This document shows positions 32,102-41,089 of a stretch of 46,228 bases of DNA, piece after piece (position 1 is the stretch's first letter; each line of letters begins with the position of its first letter). A program made the position numbers and the translations under genes. The DNA is taken from positions 1 through 46,228 of the forward strand of contig DASRIS010000127.1 in the NCBI GenBank assembly GCA_035649895.1, given 5' to 3'. The notes under the pieces are model-generated. The model was not told the origin of the DNA, searched no databases, and was given only the letters and a program-made list of their open reading frames with translations. Origin of the DNA: DASSUC01 sp035649895 (GTDB lineage: Bacteria; Actinomycetota; Actinomycetes; Mycobacteriales; Micromonosporaceae).

Positions 32102-34651
32102 TTACCCGCCTGCGGCAGGACCGGGCCAGCCGGACGGCTCGCGGTTGGCACCACTCTGGTCGATGTCTGTGGCCGTACCAGCGACCGCCCGGGCCACCTG
32201 CAGCACCGCGGCGGCGAAGCCGGGTGCCTCCTCGTACGCCAGGTGCCCGTGGATCGGCGGGTAGCCGCCCAGCTCCGGTGCGAAGTCCAGGCTGACCGGG
32301 TCGCGGACCTCCCGGTCCACCGGCGCCAGCACGGCGGGCACCGGCGCCCGGCCGGGCTTCGGGGTGACCGGGCCGCCGGTCGGGTCGGTGGCCCGCCACA
32401 GGTTCACCCACCGCGGCGGGGCGCCGGGCCGGCTCAGGCAGGTCGCGAGCTCGGCCAGCACGGTGTCGTTGACATAGGCCGGGAACAGCCGGGCGTAGAG
32501 CCGGCGCAGCGGCGGGCCGGTGGTGACCAGCCCGACCCGCTCCCGTACGGCCGGGTGCAGCTGGAGCAGGGTCGCGGTCGCGAGCACCGCCCCCTGGCCG
32601 TGCCCGACGAGGACGGCACCCGCCCGGGGCCGGGCCGCGAGCTGGGCCAGGCGCACCATCAGCTCGGGCACGATCCGCTCCGCGTAGCACGGTGGCCCCA
32701 GCGGATGACAGGTGCGCGGCCAGAAGGTGCCCAGGTCCCACACCACGCCGATGAACCGGCGCACCCGGTCGTACCGGTACGCCAGCAGCCCCAGGACGAC
32801 CAGGCCGAGCGCTGCGACGCCGATCAGGTAGGTGCCGATGTTGGTCACCGTGTCCAGCAGCCGGGCCACGGTGGTGCCGCCCGCCATGGCTGGGCGGGTG
32901 CCGGCCAGCGCCAGCCCGGTGCCGGCCACGGCGAGCAGCCCGATGGGGAGGCCGGCCCAGCCCAGCAGCGGCACGATCCGGTCGGTGAGCCTGGCCGAGG
33001 CGACCGCCTCGTCCACGTCCACCGCGCGCTGCGGGTTGAGCGGGCGCTGTCCCGGGAAGAGGCTGTCGGTCTTCGTCCGGGCCGGGCGCACCAGGGCGCG
33101 CCGGGTGCGGTAGAGGCCGAGCATGGCGAGCGCGCCGGCGGCGAGCAGGATCACGAAGCCCAGCCCGGACCACTGGTACGCGGTCGCGGGCTGCGGCCCC
33201 TCCACCGGAACGACCGCCAGTCCGGTCTCGGGCGCCCCCGGAGCGCGGCTGAGGAAGTCCGCCACCCGGTAGAGCAGCCCGCCCGCGAAAGCGGCGGCCG
33301 CGCCGAGCGCCAGCAGGCCGACCACTGGCGCGCCGTACCCGAAGGACCGGTCGGGCGGCTGGGCGCGGCGCTGTACGAAGATCGTCACGGTGAGGACCCC
33401 GAGCAGCACCAGCTGCGCCGTGAAGAGCCCGATCGCCGCCTTGCCGTAGCCGGGCAGGCCAGGACCGGTCGCCCAGTCCGCCGGCAGCCAGAACGCGTGC
33501 CACAGGGTCAGCACGGTGGTGACCAGCGCCGTGGTCAGGACCGCCGCGGTGAGCCAGTCCCCAGCGCCCCGCGGCTCGCGCCGGACCACCGCCGGCAGGC
33601 ACACGCCGACGGTGGAGGCGAGCACCGTCGCCAGGGCCGTACCGAGCAGGACCGGCCCGGCGACCGACCGGTCGTGCCCGAGCAGCGGCACCAGCACGAG
33701 CGCGTCGAGCGTGGCGAAGGCCGTCGCCACATGCAGCACGCGCAGCCGGCGGACCACCGCCCGGCCGTGCCAGAACGTCGGCGCCGCCAGGCCGTCGCCG
33801 GCCGACGCGAACTCCGGCGCCGGGTAGGCCTCATAGGTCCACCAGGTCCGCCGGGCCAGCCGCCACAGCACCGCGATCGCGGCGATGGGTACGAGCGCCA
33901 GCACGGCCAGGCGGCGGCCGGGCGTGTCGAACGGGCCGTCGATGAACGGGGCCAGCCAGGCCCGGCCGGCGGTGCACCGGCTGTTCGGCACGGTGCACTG
34001 CCAGGCCACCAGGTCGAGGGCGGCACCGGCGACCGCCATCACGAACGACGCGGTCATCGCCAGCGCGAACAGGCGGCACAGCGTCTGCACCCCGCGCCGG
34101 GCCAGCCGGCCGGCCGGGGGGCGCAGCCACATGGCGACGTTGGCCAGCTGGAACGGCAGGAACAGCAGCCACAGTGCGCGCGCCGCGGTGCCCGCGGTGA
34201 ACCGGCCCCACTTGTACGACTCCACCACCGCCCCGGCCGGCCAGCCGCGCCGCCGCGCCGCCCGGTAGAACCCGGCGTCGGCGTCGCCCGCGGTCTGCTG
34301 CGCCGACAGCAGGTCGGACTGCACGTCAAAGGGCTGGCCGGTCACCTCCACCACGGTCACCCCGTCCGGCATGCGCGGGCCGCCGGCACCGGGCTCCGCC
34401 TGCGGCGCCGCGGCCGGGGCGAAGGTCACGGCGAGGACGAACTCCCGTTGCCCGGCCGCGTCCGTCCCAGACGTCACCCGGGCGTCGCGCAGCTGGAGCG
34501 GCAGCCCGGGCGAGCGCAGGTCCGCGATGGGCGTCGGGCGCCGTGGCTCGCGCAGCGCCGACCGCTCCCGCAGCACCTCCCGTACGCCGAAGCCGAAGGT
34601 GGCCACGACGCTGAAGATCGTGGCGATGTTGACGAGGAACCCCAGATCCAC
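32102..34651 (-). CDS. Large polytopic membrane protein with an alpha/beta-hydrolase motif
   Basis: An 849-residue protein. A first hydrophobic helix (LGFLVNIATIFSVVATFGFG) is followed by a soluble region, then at least ten hydrophobic segments between residues about 155 and 640. The C-terminal 200 residues look like an alpha/beta hydrolase: VRRFIGVVWDLGTFWPRTCH, a nucleophile elbow AVLVGHGQGAVLATATLL where Gln replaces the usual Ser (GHGQG, residue about 682), and a final GGYPPIHGHLAYEEAPG with a possible catalytic His. The missing nucleophile suggests a scaffold or a different mechanism. I do not recognise a named family. Start GTG 34651 has GGGAAGAG upstream. Confidence 0.75.
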   Translation of the reverse strand: MDLGFLVNIATIFSVVATFGFGVREVLRERSALREPRRPTPIADLRSPGLPLQLRDARVTSGTDAAGQREFVLAVTFAPAAAPQAEPGAGGPRMPDGVTVVEVTGQPFDVQSDLLSAQQTAGDADAGFYRAARRRGWPAGAVVESYKWGRFTAGTAARALWLLFLPFQLANVAMWLRPPAGRLARRGVQTLCRLFALAMTASFVMAVAGAALDLVAWQCTVPNSRCTAGRAWLAPFIDGPFDTPGRRLAVLALVPIAAIAVLWRLARRTWWTYEAYPAPEFASAGDGLAAPTFWHGRAVVRRLRVLHVATAFATLDALVLVPLLGHDRSVAGPVLLGTALATVLASTVGVCLPAVVRREPRGAGDWLTAAVLTTALVTTVLTLWHAFWLPADWATGPGLPGYGKAAIGLFTAQLVLLGVLTVTIFVQRRAQPPDRSFGYGAPVVGLLALGAAAAFAGGLLYRVADFLSRAPGAPETGLAVVPVEGPQPATAYQWSGLGFVILLAAGALAMLGLYRTRRALVRPARTKTDSLFPGQRPLNPQRAVDVDEAVASARLTDRIVPLLGWAGLPIGLLAVAGTGLALAGTRPAMAGGTTVARLLDTVTNIGTYLIGVAALGLVVLGLLAYRYDRVRRFIGVVWDLGTFWPRTCHPLGPPCYAERIVPELMVRLAQLAARPRAGAVLVGHGQGAVLATATLLQLHPAVRERVGLVTTGPPLRRLYARLFPAYVNDTVLAELATCLSRPGAPPRWVNLWRATDPTGGPVTPKPGRAPVPAVLAPVDREVRDPVSLDFAPELGGYPPIHGHLAYEEAPGFAAAVLQVARAVAGTATDIDQSGANREPSGWPGPAAGG

Positions 34652-34741
34652 AGTGATCTCTTCCCTGCCGGTGTGACGGACAGGCTACCGGTGACCTGTG
34701 ACGCGGATAGAAAACCTGGTGGCCGGGGTACCAAGGGGCCC

Positions 34742-35896
34742 GTGGACCCCCGCTCCTTACCGGCCGCGCCAGCGCGGCCCCCAGCCGCCGTCGCCGAGCC
34801 GGACCAGCCGGACGACCCGGTGCCGCCGCGTACGGTGTTCCGCTGGGCCGCTGCCGGCACGCTCGGCGTACTAGTGGTCCTTTTCGGTGCCCTCGCCGTC
34901 TACCTGCTGCGTAACCTGCTGGTCCAGATCGTCATCGCGGTCTTCATCGCGGTGAGCCTCGACCCGGCGGTGCGGTGGCTCATCCAGCACCGGGTGCGCC
35001 GGCCCTACGCGGTGCTGGTGATCGCGGTGTCCGCGCTGCTGCTGACCGCCGGGCTGCTGTGGGCGGTCATCCCGCCGCTGGTGACCCAGGCCGGCGGGCT
35101 CACCACCGACTTCCCCGGCTACCTGGACCGGCTCCGGGAGAGCTCGCCGACCCTGCAACGGCTGGAGGACGGGCTCGGCATCCGCGAACGCGTCGATGCG
35201 CTGGCCCGGGACCTGCCGGAGCGGGTCGCCAGCCAGGCGGTGGCCTTTGCCCGGCGGTTCTTTGGCGCGCTGCTGTCGCTGCTGCTGGTCGTGGTGATGA
35301 CCATCTACCTGATGCTGGACCTGCCGCGGCTGCGCCGCAGCCTGGTGCGGCTCTTTCCCAGGCGGCACCGCCCACAGGTCAGCGACGTGGTTAACCTGGT
35401 CGTCGACAAGGTCGGCTCCTACATGATCGGCAACCTGGTGATCTCGCTGATAGCCGGGGCCACCGCGTTCCTGGCCTTGACCATGCTGAAGGTGCCGTTC
35501 GCGCTGCCGCTCGCCGTGCTGGTCGCGGTGACCGACCTCATCCCGCTGATCGGCGCCACCATCGGCGCGGTGATCTGCGTGATCGTGGCCGCCGCCACCG
35601 GCAACCTGTGGCCGCAGGCCGTGCTGCTGACCACGTTCTTCGTGGTCTACCAGCAGCTGGAGAACTACCTGGTCGCGCCCAGGGTGCTGCGCGACTCGGT
35701 GGACATCTCGGCCATCGCGGTGCTCTTCGCCGCGCTCGTCGGCGCCAGCGTGCTGGGCATCGTGGGCGCGCTGATGGCCATCCCGGTCGCCGCCGCGCTG
35801 CGGGTGATCGTCGGGGACCGTATCCGCGCCCGCGACGAGGCCGAGGAAGAGGCGCAGGCGCGCGCGGACGCCGCAGCCGTTGTCGCGGCCCGGTGA
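34742..35896 (+). CDS. AI-2E family transporter / PerM-like permease
   Basis: A 384-residue membrane protein. Eight or so hydrophobic helices are visible, with family segments FIAVSLDPAVRWLIQHRVRR, LLSLLLVVVMTIYLMLDLPR, FALPLAVLVAVTDLIPLIGA and VYQQLENYLVAPRVL. The family includes the AI-2 exporter TqsA and the antiporter PerM; which substrate this one moves is unknown. GTG 34742 with AAGGGG upstream is preferred; GTG 34691 is possible. The N-terminal 40 residues are Pro/Ala-rich. It is divergent from the large membrane protein, 90 bases apart. Confidence 0.93.
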   Translation: MDPRSLPAAPARPPAAVAEPDQPDDPVPPRTVFRWAAAGTLGVLVVLFGALAVYLLRNLLVQIVIAVFIAVSLDPAVRWLIQHRVRRPYAVLVIAVSALLLTAGLLWAVIPPLVTQAGGLTTDFPGYLDRLRESSPTLQRLEDGLGIRERVDALARDLPERVASQAVAFARRFFGALLSLLLVVVMTIYLMLDLPRLRRSLVRLFPRRHRPQVSDVVNLVVDKVGSYMIGNLVISLIAGATAFLALTMLKVPFALPLAVLVAVTDLIPLIGATIGAVICVIVAAATGNLWPQAVLLTTFFVVYQQLENYLVAPRVLRDSVDISAIAVLFAALVGASVLGIVGALMAIPVAAALRVIVGDRIRARDEAEEEAQARADAAAVVAAR

Positions 35897-35999
35897 CCAC
35901 GGCCCGGCGCTCCCGGGGGAACCCGACGACCGTTGGTAGCCCGACGGTCCTTCGCAGCCCGCCGATACGATTTCGCGCGGCGGCGCTGGGGAGGATCAA

Positions 36000-38288
36000 A
36001 TGGATGGGTCGTTCGGCGCGTTGTTGCGAGGTCATCGGAGAGCGGCCGGGCTGACGCAGGAAGCCCTCGCGGAGCGGGCGGCTCTCAGCGGCCAGGCGGT
36101 GGGTGCGCTCGAACGCGGCGACCGGCGGTTTCCCCACCGCGACACGGTTGCCCGGCTCGCGGTTGCGCTCGGCCTCACCGACGAGCAGCGTGCGGCCTTT
36201 CTTGCGGCGGCATCCCGGCGGTCGGCGCCCAGGCCCTCCCCTGCCGGGGGCGCCGGGGGCGCCGCACCGGTGACCGGCCGGGCGCTGCCGAGGCAGCTGC
36301 CGGGGGCGGTCGCCTACTTCACCGGCCGCGACGCGCCGGCCAAGACCATGTTCGAGCTGGTGGAGCGCTCGTCCACGGTCGTGGTGTCGGCGATATCCGG
36401 GATGGCGGGGATCGGGAAGACAGCCTTTGCCGTGCACTGGGCCCACCAGGTGAAGGAGCGGTTTCCCGACGGGCAGCTGTACGTGAACCTGCGCGGGTTC
36501 GACCCGGGCCGCCCGCCGATGAGCCCCGCAGCCGCGGTCCACGCCTTCCTGGAGGCGCTGGACGTGCCGCCGCACCACATCCCGACCAGCCTGGAGGCTC
36601 AGGTCGGGCTGTACCTCAGCCGGCTGGCCGGGCAGCGGGTGCTCATCGTGCTGGACAACGCCTACGACGCCGAGCAGGTCCGCCCGCTGCTGCCCGGCGC
36701 TCCCGGCTGCCTGGCGCTGGTGACCAGCCGCAACCAGCTCACCAGCCTGGCCGCCAGCGACGGCGCCGACCTGGTCACCCTGGACCTGCTGACGGTTGCC
36801 GAGGCGCGCGAGCTGCTGGTCGCCCGCCTGGGTGCGGACCGGACGTCGGCCGAGCCGTGCGCCGTCGAGGAGATCATCACGCGATGCGGGCGGCTGCCCC
36901 TCGCCCTGGCGATCGTGGCCGCCCGCGCCGCCGCCCATCCACAGTTTCCGATGGCTGCCCTGGCTGAGGAGCTACGCCACGCGCAGGGCAGCCTGGACGC
37001 GTTCGGCAGCGGGGACCCGGCGACCAACGTGCGGACGGCGTTCTCCTGCTCGTACCAGGCCCTCCCCGCTGCGGCGGCGCGGCTGTTCCGGCTGCTCGGC
37101 ATCCATCCGGGCCCGGACATCACCGCGTCCGCGGCGGCCAGCCTCGCCGGCCTGCCGGTACGGCGGGTACGTTCCCTGCTCAAGGAACTGACCTGTGCGA
37201 ACCTGGCGGTCGAGCACGCCCCTGGCCGGTTCGGCGTCCATGACCTGCTACGCGCCTACGCCGGCGAGCAGGCCCAGGCCCACGAGCCCAGCCGGCAGCG
37301 TCGCGCCGCCACCCACCGGATGCTCGACCACTACCTGCACACCGCGTACACCGCCAGCCGGCTGCTGGCACCGGGTGGGGACCCGATGGCCCTCACCCCG
37401 CCCCAGCCGGGAACCATCCCCGAGCACCCCGCCGACCACCAGCGGTCCCTGGACTGGTTCACCGCCGAACACCCGGTGCTGCTGGCGGTGGTCGACCACG
37501 CCGTCGCCACCGGCTGGGACGCCCACGCCTGGCAGCTGGCCTGGGCCCTCACCGACTTCCTCAGCCGCCGGGGGTACTGGCACGACGACATCGCCACGCA
37601 GCGCGCCGCCCTGGCCGCCGCCCGCCGCCTGGCCGACCCGGCCGCCCAGGCCCGCGCCCACCGCCTGCTCGCCCTCGACTGCATCCAGCTGGCCCGCTAC
37701 GACGAGGCCCACACCCATCTCAGCTGCGCCCTGGACCTGGCGGTACGGGCCGACGACCGCACCGGACAGGCCCACACCCACAACAGCCTCGTCGTGGTGT
37801 GGGCGCGGCAGGGCCGCTACGACCTGTCGCTTGGCCACGCCCGGCAGGCCCTGGTGCTGTACCAGGCCATCGGCCACCGGGTGGGCCAGGCCGAAGCCCT
37901 CAACGCAGTCGGCTGGAGCTACGCGCAGCTCGGTGACCACCAGCAGGCCCTTACCAGCTGCCAACAGGGGCTCGCCCTGCAACAGGAGCTCGGCAACGGG
38001 CCCGGGCAGGCCGCTATCTGGGACAGCCTCGGCTACGCCCACCACCACCTCGGCCACCATGACCAAGCCGTCACCTGCTACCAGCACGCCCTCGACCTGC
38101 ACCGCGACTTCGGCAGCCGCTACAGCGAAGCGGACGTCCTCGTCCACCTCGGCGACACCCACCGCACCGCCCACCGGCCTGACGCCGCCCGCACCGCCTG
38201 GCAGCTCGCCTTGGACATCCTCACCGACCTGGACCACCCCGACGCCGACCAGGTCCGCGACCAGCTCCACCGTCTCAGCGACGCCTGA
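36000..38288 (+). CDS. XRE-STAND-TPR regulator (AfsR-like without the SARP domain)
   Basis: A 762-residue signalling ATPase. Residues 5-65 are an XRE-type helix-turn-helix (FGALLRGHRRAAGLTQEALA, SGQAVGALERGDRRFPHRDT). Residues about 105-400 are an NB-ARC/STAND domain: P-loop GMAGIGKT (134-141), Walker B VLIVLDNA, and CGRLPLALAIVAARAAAH. A winged-helix-like region follows, and residues about 490-755 are TPR repeats (RLADPAAQARAHRLLALDCI, QAEALNAVGWSYAQLGDHQQ). Such proteins act as regulators of secondary metabolism or development, and related STAND proteins act in phage defence. GGGGAGG precedes the ATG by seven bases. The target is unknown. Confidence 0.92.
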   Translation: MDGSFGALLRGHRRAAGLTQEALAERAALSGQAVGALERGDRRFPHRDTVARLAVALGLTDEQRAAFLAAASRRSAPRPSPAGGAGGAAPVTGRALPRQLPGAVAYFTGRDAPAKTMFELVERSSTVVVSAISGMAGIGKTAFAVHWAHQVKERFPDGQLYVNLRGFDPGRPPMSPAAAVHAFLEALDVPPHHIPTSLEAQVGLYLSRLAGQRVLIVLDNAYDAEQVRPLLPGAPGCLALVTSRNQLTSLAASDGADLVTLDLLTVAEARELLVARLGADRTSAEPCAVEEIITRCGRLPLALAIVAARAAAHPQFPMAALAEELRHAQGSLDAFGSGDPATNVRTAFSCSYQALPAAAARLFRLLGIHPGPDITASAAASLAGLPVRRVRSLLKELTCANLAVEHAPGRFGVHDLLRAYAGEQAQAHEPSRQRRAATHRMLDHYLHTAYTASRLLAPGGDPMALTPPQPGTIPEHPADHQRSLDWFTAEHPVLLAVVDHAVATGWDAHAWQLAWALTDFLSRRGYWHDDIATQRAALAAARRLADPAAQARAHRLLALDCIQLARYDEAHTHLSCALDLAVRADDRTGQAHTHNSLVVVWARQGRYDLSLGHARQALVLYQAIGHRVGQAEALNAVGWSYAQLGDHQQALTSCQQGLALQQELGNGPGQAAIWDSLGYAHHHLGHHDQAVTCYQHALDLHRDFGSRYSEADVLVHLGDTHRTAHRPDAARTAWQLALDILTDLDHPDADQVRDQLHRLSDA

Positions 38289-38487
38289 CGGGCCAGGACC
38301 TATCACGGTACGGGCCGCGCCGCGATCGTGTAGGTCGGCTGTAGAGGTTGTCGCTGTCGCCGCCGGCCTTGGCGGACAAGACTCGCTCTGACCTTCAGGT
38401 TGACAGTCGACCCGGTGGCCGGGCTCGGCCCGACGACCCCGGCCCTCGAACCGAAGGTCAGCCACCGTCCAAAGACACGGAGGACTG

Positions 38488-38943
38488 ATGAAAGTACGCA
38501 ACACGCGTCGCGTCCTGGTCGCATCCATGTGTGTGGCGATCGGCCTACTCGTCCCGGCCTTCGGCGCGTCCGCCCACGCGGCCCCGTCGGCTCAGGCGAC
38601 CCGGCAGGCCGCTCCTTCGGAGGAACCTGTCTCGATCGAGGCCTGTGGCTACTGGAACGTCCAGACCCCGACCCACGCGTGGAACACGGCCCGGTCGTAC
38701 TGGTCGCTGTGCTTCAACGGCTCGGTGCCGGTCGACCTTCACCTGCAACGCAAGCGTTGGTACGGCTGGGAGAACGTGGCCAACAAGAGCTTCACGCCGG
38801 TGGTCGGGACCATCTACACCGGCTGGCTGACTTACACCTGCGGCGGGCAGGGGACCTACACCTACCGCGCGTACGGGCACTACCGGAACGTGAACGGAGT
38901 CAACTTCTATACGTACTCGGGTGAGAACCGGTTCACCTGCTGA
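38488..38943 (+). CDS. Small secreted Cys-containing protein
   Basis: A 151-residue exported protein of unknown function. Residues 1-32 are a signal peptide (RRVLVASMCVAIGLLVPAFG, cleavage near SAHAA). The mature part has four cysteines (C53, C75, C118, C151), enough for two disulphides, and is rich in Tyr, Trp and Asn (TYTYRAYGHYRNVNGVNFYT). This suggests a compact beta-rich extracellular protein. GGAGG lies three to four bases before the ATG. A clear terminator follows. Its position after the STAND regulator may or may not be meaningful. Confidence 0.75.
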   Translation: MKVRNTRRVLVASMCVAIGLLVPAFGASAHAAPSAQATRQAAPSEEPVSIEACGYWNVQTPTHAWNTARSYWSLCFNGSVPVDLHLQRKRWYGWENVANKSFTPVVGTIYTGWLTYTCGGQGTYTYRAYGHYRNVNGVNFYTYSGENRFTC

Positions 38944-38975
38944 CCGCCCGGCGCTGAACGCAACACCCCAAAGAA

Positions 38976-39012
38976 CGGACGGGCGGCCCCACCTCGCGAG
39001 GCCGTCCGTCCG
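38976..39012 (+). terminator. Terminator after the small secreted protein
   Basis: A 13-base stem with one G-T pair (CGGACGGGCGGCC with GGCCGTCCGTCCG) and an 11-base loop, 33 bases after the stop. Confidence 0.7.
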
Positions 39013-39048
39013 CGTCCCTCACCCCTCCGGCACAGCGCCTCCACAGAC

Positions 39049-39241
39049 GCTGGTAGTACCTATAGTGCGTTTGTCGAGCTCGGCGGCCAGATCACCACCC
39101 CGCCCGCAGTGGTATCCATGTACAGCCAGCGCATCGATGCCTTCAGCCGCGGCACCAGCGGCAGCCTCTACCAAACGGGTCTGGAGCGCCTACAGCCCCG
39201 ACGGCTGGTACCCCTGGACCAGCCTCGGCCCCATCGGCTAG
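39049..39241 (+). pseudogene. Remnant of a PLL/tectonin-like lectin repeat protein
   Basis: The first frame reads TYSAFVELGGQITTPPAVVS then MYSQRIDAFSRGTSGSLYQT. A +1 shift at about 39178 (an extra G in ACGGGTC) moves the similarity to the next frame, VWSAYSPDGWYPWTSLGPIG, ending in TAG. Together this is one repeat of the WxxWxSLGG...RxDxFxRGTxGxLYxx type found in PLL-like lectins and secreted hydrolase appendages. No start or upstream repeats are present. It is a 3' gene fragment with a frameshift. Confidence 0.65.
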
Positions 39242-39337
39242 CCGGAGCCGGTGGGGACACGACGGTGGCCGGCGGGCTGGGCCCGCCGGCCACCGGTCCT
39301 TCCAGGGCAGCACCTCAGAAGCCAGCGCCGGGCAAGC

Positions 39338-39940
39338 TCAGCGCGTGGACCGTGCCGACTGCTCCTGCCGTACCCGCTCGGCGGCGTCCTTGGCATCCTC
39401 GGCCGTCGACTGGGCCGCCTCCTTGGCGCTGCGCGCCACCTCCCGGCCGGACTCGCGGACGCTCTCCGACACGTCCTCGCGGACCCGCCCCGCCGACTCG
39501 GCGAGCGGCTCCCGCAGCTGGTCGACGATGTCGCTGTCGGCCAGCCGCTGGGCGGCCCGGCGCTCGGCGTCCGACTCCGGGATCAGCGCCGCCGCCAGCA
39601 GGCCGGCGCCGAAGGCGATCAGGCCGGCCGCCATGGGGTTGCCGCGGGCCTTGTCGGCGGCCATCCGGGGAGCCTCGCGGACCGCGTCCGCCGCCTGGCT
39701 GGCGGCGCCCTCGACCGCATCCCCGGCCCGGCCGGCCGCGTGCCGGACCCCGTTGCCAGCTGACGACGGAGCCCCGAACACCCGCTCCCGCACCGTGTGC
39801 ATCCGGTCGGTGAACCGGTTCTTGGCGCGCTGCGCGATCCGCGACGGCACTGTCTTGTCCGCCAGCCGGTCCACGTTGGTGGCCAGGTCCGAACGGGTCA
39901 TCTCGATCTCGTTCCTTATCTGGTCGGGTTCTGTAGCCAC
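39338..39940 (-). CDS. DUF3618 domain-containing protein
   Basis: A 200-residue protein and the last gene of a three-gene operon. The N-terminus VATEPDQIRNEIEMTRSDLA followed by NVDRLADKTVPSRIAQRAKN is the DUF3618 domain. A hydrophobic segment near residue 105 (MAAGLIAFGAGLLAAALIP) is probably a membrane anchor. The C-terminal 70 residues are a long Ala/Glu/Arg-rich amphipathic helix (ESVRESGREVARSAKEAAQS). It is a common partner of holin-X genes in actinobacterial stress loci. GTG 39940 has a GGAG about ten bases upstream and overlaps the previous gene by 25 bases. Confidence 0.9.
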   Translation of the reverse strand: MATEPDQIRNEIEMTRSDLATNVDRLADKTVPSRIAQRAKNRFTDRMHTVRERVFGAPSSAGNGVRHAAGRAGDAVEGAASQAADAVREAPRMAADKARGNPMAAGLIAFGAGLLAAALIPESDAERRAAQRLADSDIVDQLREPLAESAGRVREDVSESVRESGREVARSAKEAAQSTAEDAKDAAERVRQEQSARSTR

Positions 39941-40320
39941 TGGGCGTTCTCCTTCAACGTCTCGGTCGTCTGCGGAAGGGGCTCCACGTCGCGCATCCGC
40001 CGGCGCCCGGCGGCCTGCAGCGCTGCCGCCGCGATGGCCCACAGGACACCGACGACCAGCGCCGCCCAGCCGATGTGCATGACCTCGGCCAGGGCGTACA
40101 CCAGGGCGAAGCTGAGCAGCACCGCGGTGAGCAGCGCCGCCATGCCGGCACCGGCGAGCATGCCGGCTGCGCCGCCCGCCTTCTTCGCCTCCTGGCGCAC
40201 CTCGGCCTTTGCCAGGGCGACCTCCTGCCGGAACAGGCGGGACAGGTCGCCCGCGATGTCCCCGATCACCTCGCCCAGCTTCGGCTGGGTGGTGGGGTCG
40301 CCGGACTGTGCGGTGGTCAT
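39916..40320 (-). CDS. Holin-X family (DUF1469-like) membrane protein
   Basis: A 134-residue protein with two hydrophobic helices, residues about 53-77 (GMLAGAGMAALLTAVLLSFA) and 83-105 (IGWAALVVGVLWAIAAAALQ). The N-terminal DIAGDLSRLFRQEVALAKAE is the amphipathic helix of the actinobacterial holin-X family. Despite the name, no lytic role is established for such chromosomal members, and they are usually annotated with stress operons. It overlaps both neighbours: ATGA with the gene upstream and 25 bases with DUF3618. Confidence 0.9.
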   Translation of the reverse strand: MTTAQSGDPTTQPKLGEVIGDIAGDLSRLFRQEVALAKAEVRQEAKKAGGAAGMLAGAGMAALLTAVLLSFALVYALAEVMHIGWAALVVGVLWAIAAAALQAAGRRRMRDVEPLPQTTETLKENAQWLQNPTR

Positions 40321-41048
40321 GGTCGCAGCCCGTCGTCCGCGGTGGGTCTCGGCTCGGCGTAGCCGCCTGCGGTACCCGCCCCGTAGCCCGCGCCCGGGGT
40401 GGAGACACCGCCGGCCAGCGGGCCGTCTTCGGCGGTCCTGGTCTGCGACCATGCCGATGCCGGCGGGCCCACGTCAGCGGTGCTCTGCGTGGCTGGGTAG
40501 GAGGTCGCCTCGGCGTACCGGCTGCGGTAGACCCCGCCGCCGTCCCCCGCGACGGTCCCGGTCCCCGTGCCGGCGCCGACCAGGCCCTTGCCCAGGCGCC
40601 CCATGGCGAAGCCGGCCAGCGCCGCCCCGAGCAGGAACATCCCGGGCCGGCGGCGGGCGAGCTCCTGCACCTCACGCAGCGCGCCCTCCGGGCCCTGCCG
40701 CTCCAGGAAGTCCGCCGCCCGCCGGCCGCCCTCACCGAGCCGGTGCACGATCGAGCGCGCCGGCGAGTCGGCCCGGTCCGTGGCCATCTCGTCGAGCTGG
40801 TCGGCGAGCTGGCGCAGCCCGCTGGCCAGGCGCTGGTTCTGGGTGTGCGCCTCGTCGGTCACCCGGCGCCGCATGTCCCCCGCAACGCTGCGGGCCTGCG
40901 CGGCGACCTGGCCGGCGACCTCCCGACCCTGCTCCTTGGCGGTCGAGGCCACGCCCTTCGTCGCCTCCGCCACGCCCTCAGTGGTCGAGCCGGTCGCTGT
41001 ATTACGCAGCCGTGTCGTGCCCGGCGCATCCCTGTCGTACTCGTCCAC
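40317..41048 (-). CDS. Coiled-coil membrane-associated protein, first gene of the holin-X operon
   Basis: A 243-residue protein that I know only as the usual leader of DUF1469/DUF3618 operons. Residues about 22-95 form an amphipathic helix (GVASTAKEQGREVAGQVAAQ, RLASGLRQLADQLDEMATD), resembling late-embryogenesis-like stress proteins. A short hydrophobic segment PGMFLLGAALAGFAMGRLG lies near residue 135, and the last 85 residues are low-complexity Gly/Thr/Tyr. GTG 41048 has GGAGG upstream. A SigB/F-like promoter lies 42 bases before it. Probably an envelope stress protein. Confidence 0.75.
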   Translation of the reverse strand: MDEYDRDAPGTTRLRNTATGSTTEGVAEATKGVASTAKEQGREVAGQVAAQARSVAGDMRRRVTDEAHTQNQRLASGLRQLADQLDEMATDRADSPARSIVHRLGEGGRRAADFLERQGPEGALREVQELARRRPGMFLLGAALAGFAMGRLGKGLVGAGTGTGTVAGDGGGVYRSRYAEATSYPATQSTADVGPPASAWSQTRTAEDGPLAGGVSTPGAGYGAGTAGGYAEPRPTADDGLRP

Positions 41049-41089
41049 GCCATCCTCCAATCGGTAGCGGTGGCTGTCGTTGCAGGCCA

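Noticed and set aside
31853..34741. Very long plus-strand extension upstream of the AI-2E transporter
   Set aside because: The frame is open only because it lies opposite the FHA and membrane protein genes. The transporter similarity begins after 34742, where a GTG with an SD-like sequence is found.
39916..40320. Holin annotation as evidence of a prophage
   Set aside because: No endolysin, integrase, portal or tail gene is nearby. The gene sits in a DUF3618 stress operon, its usual non-phage context.
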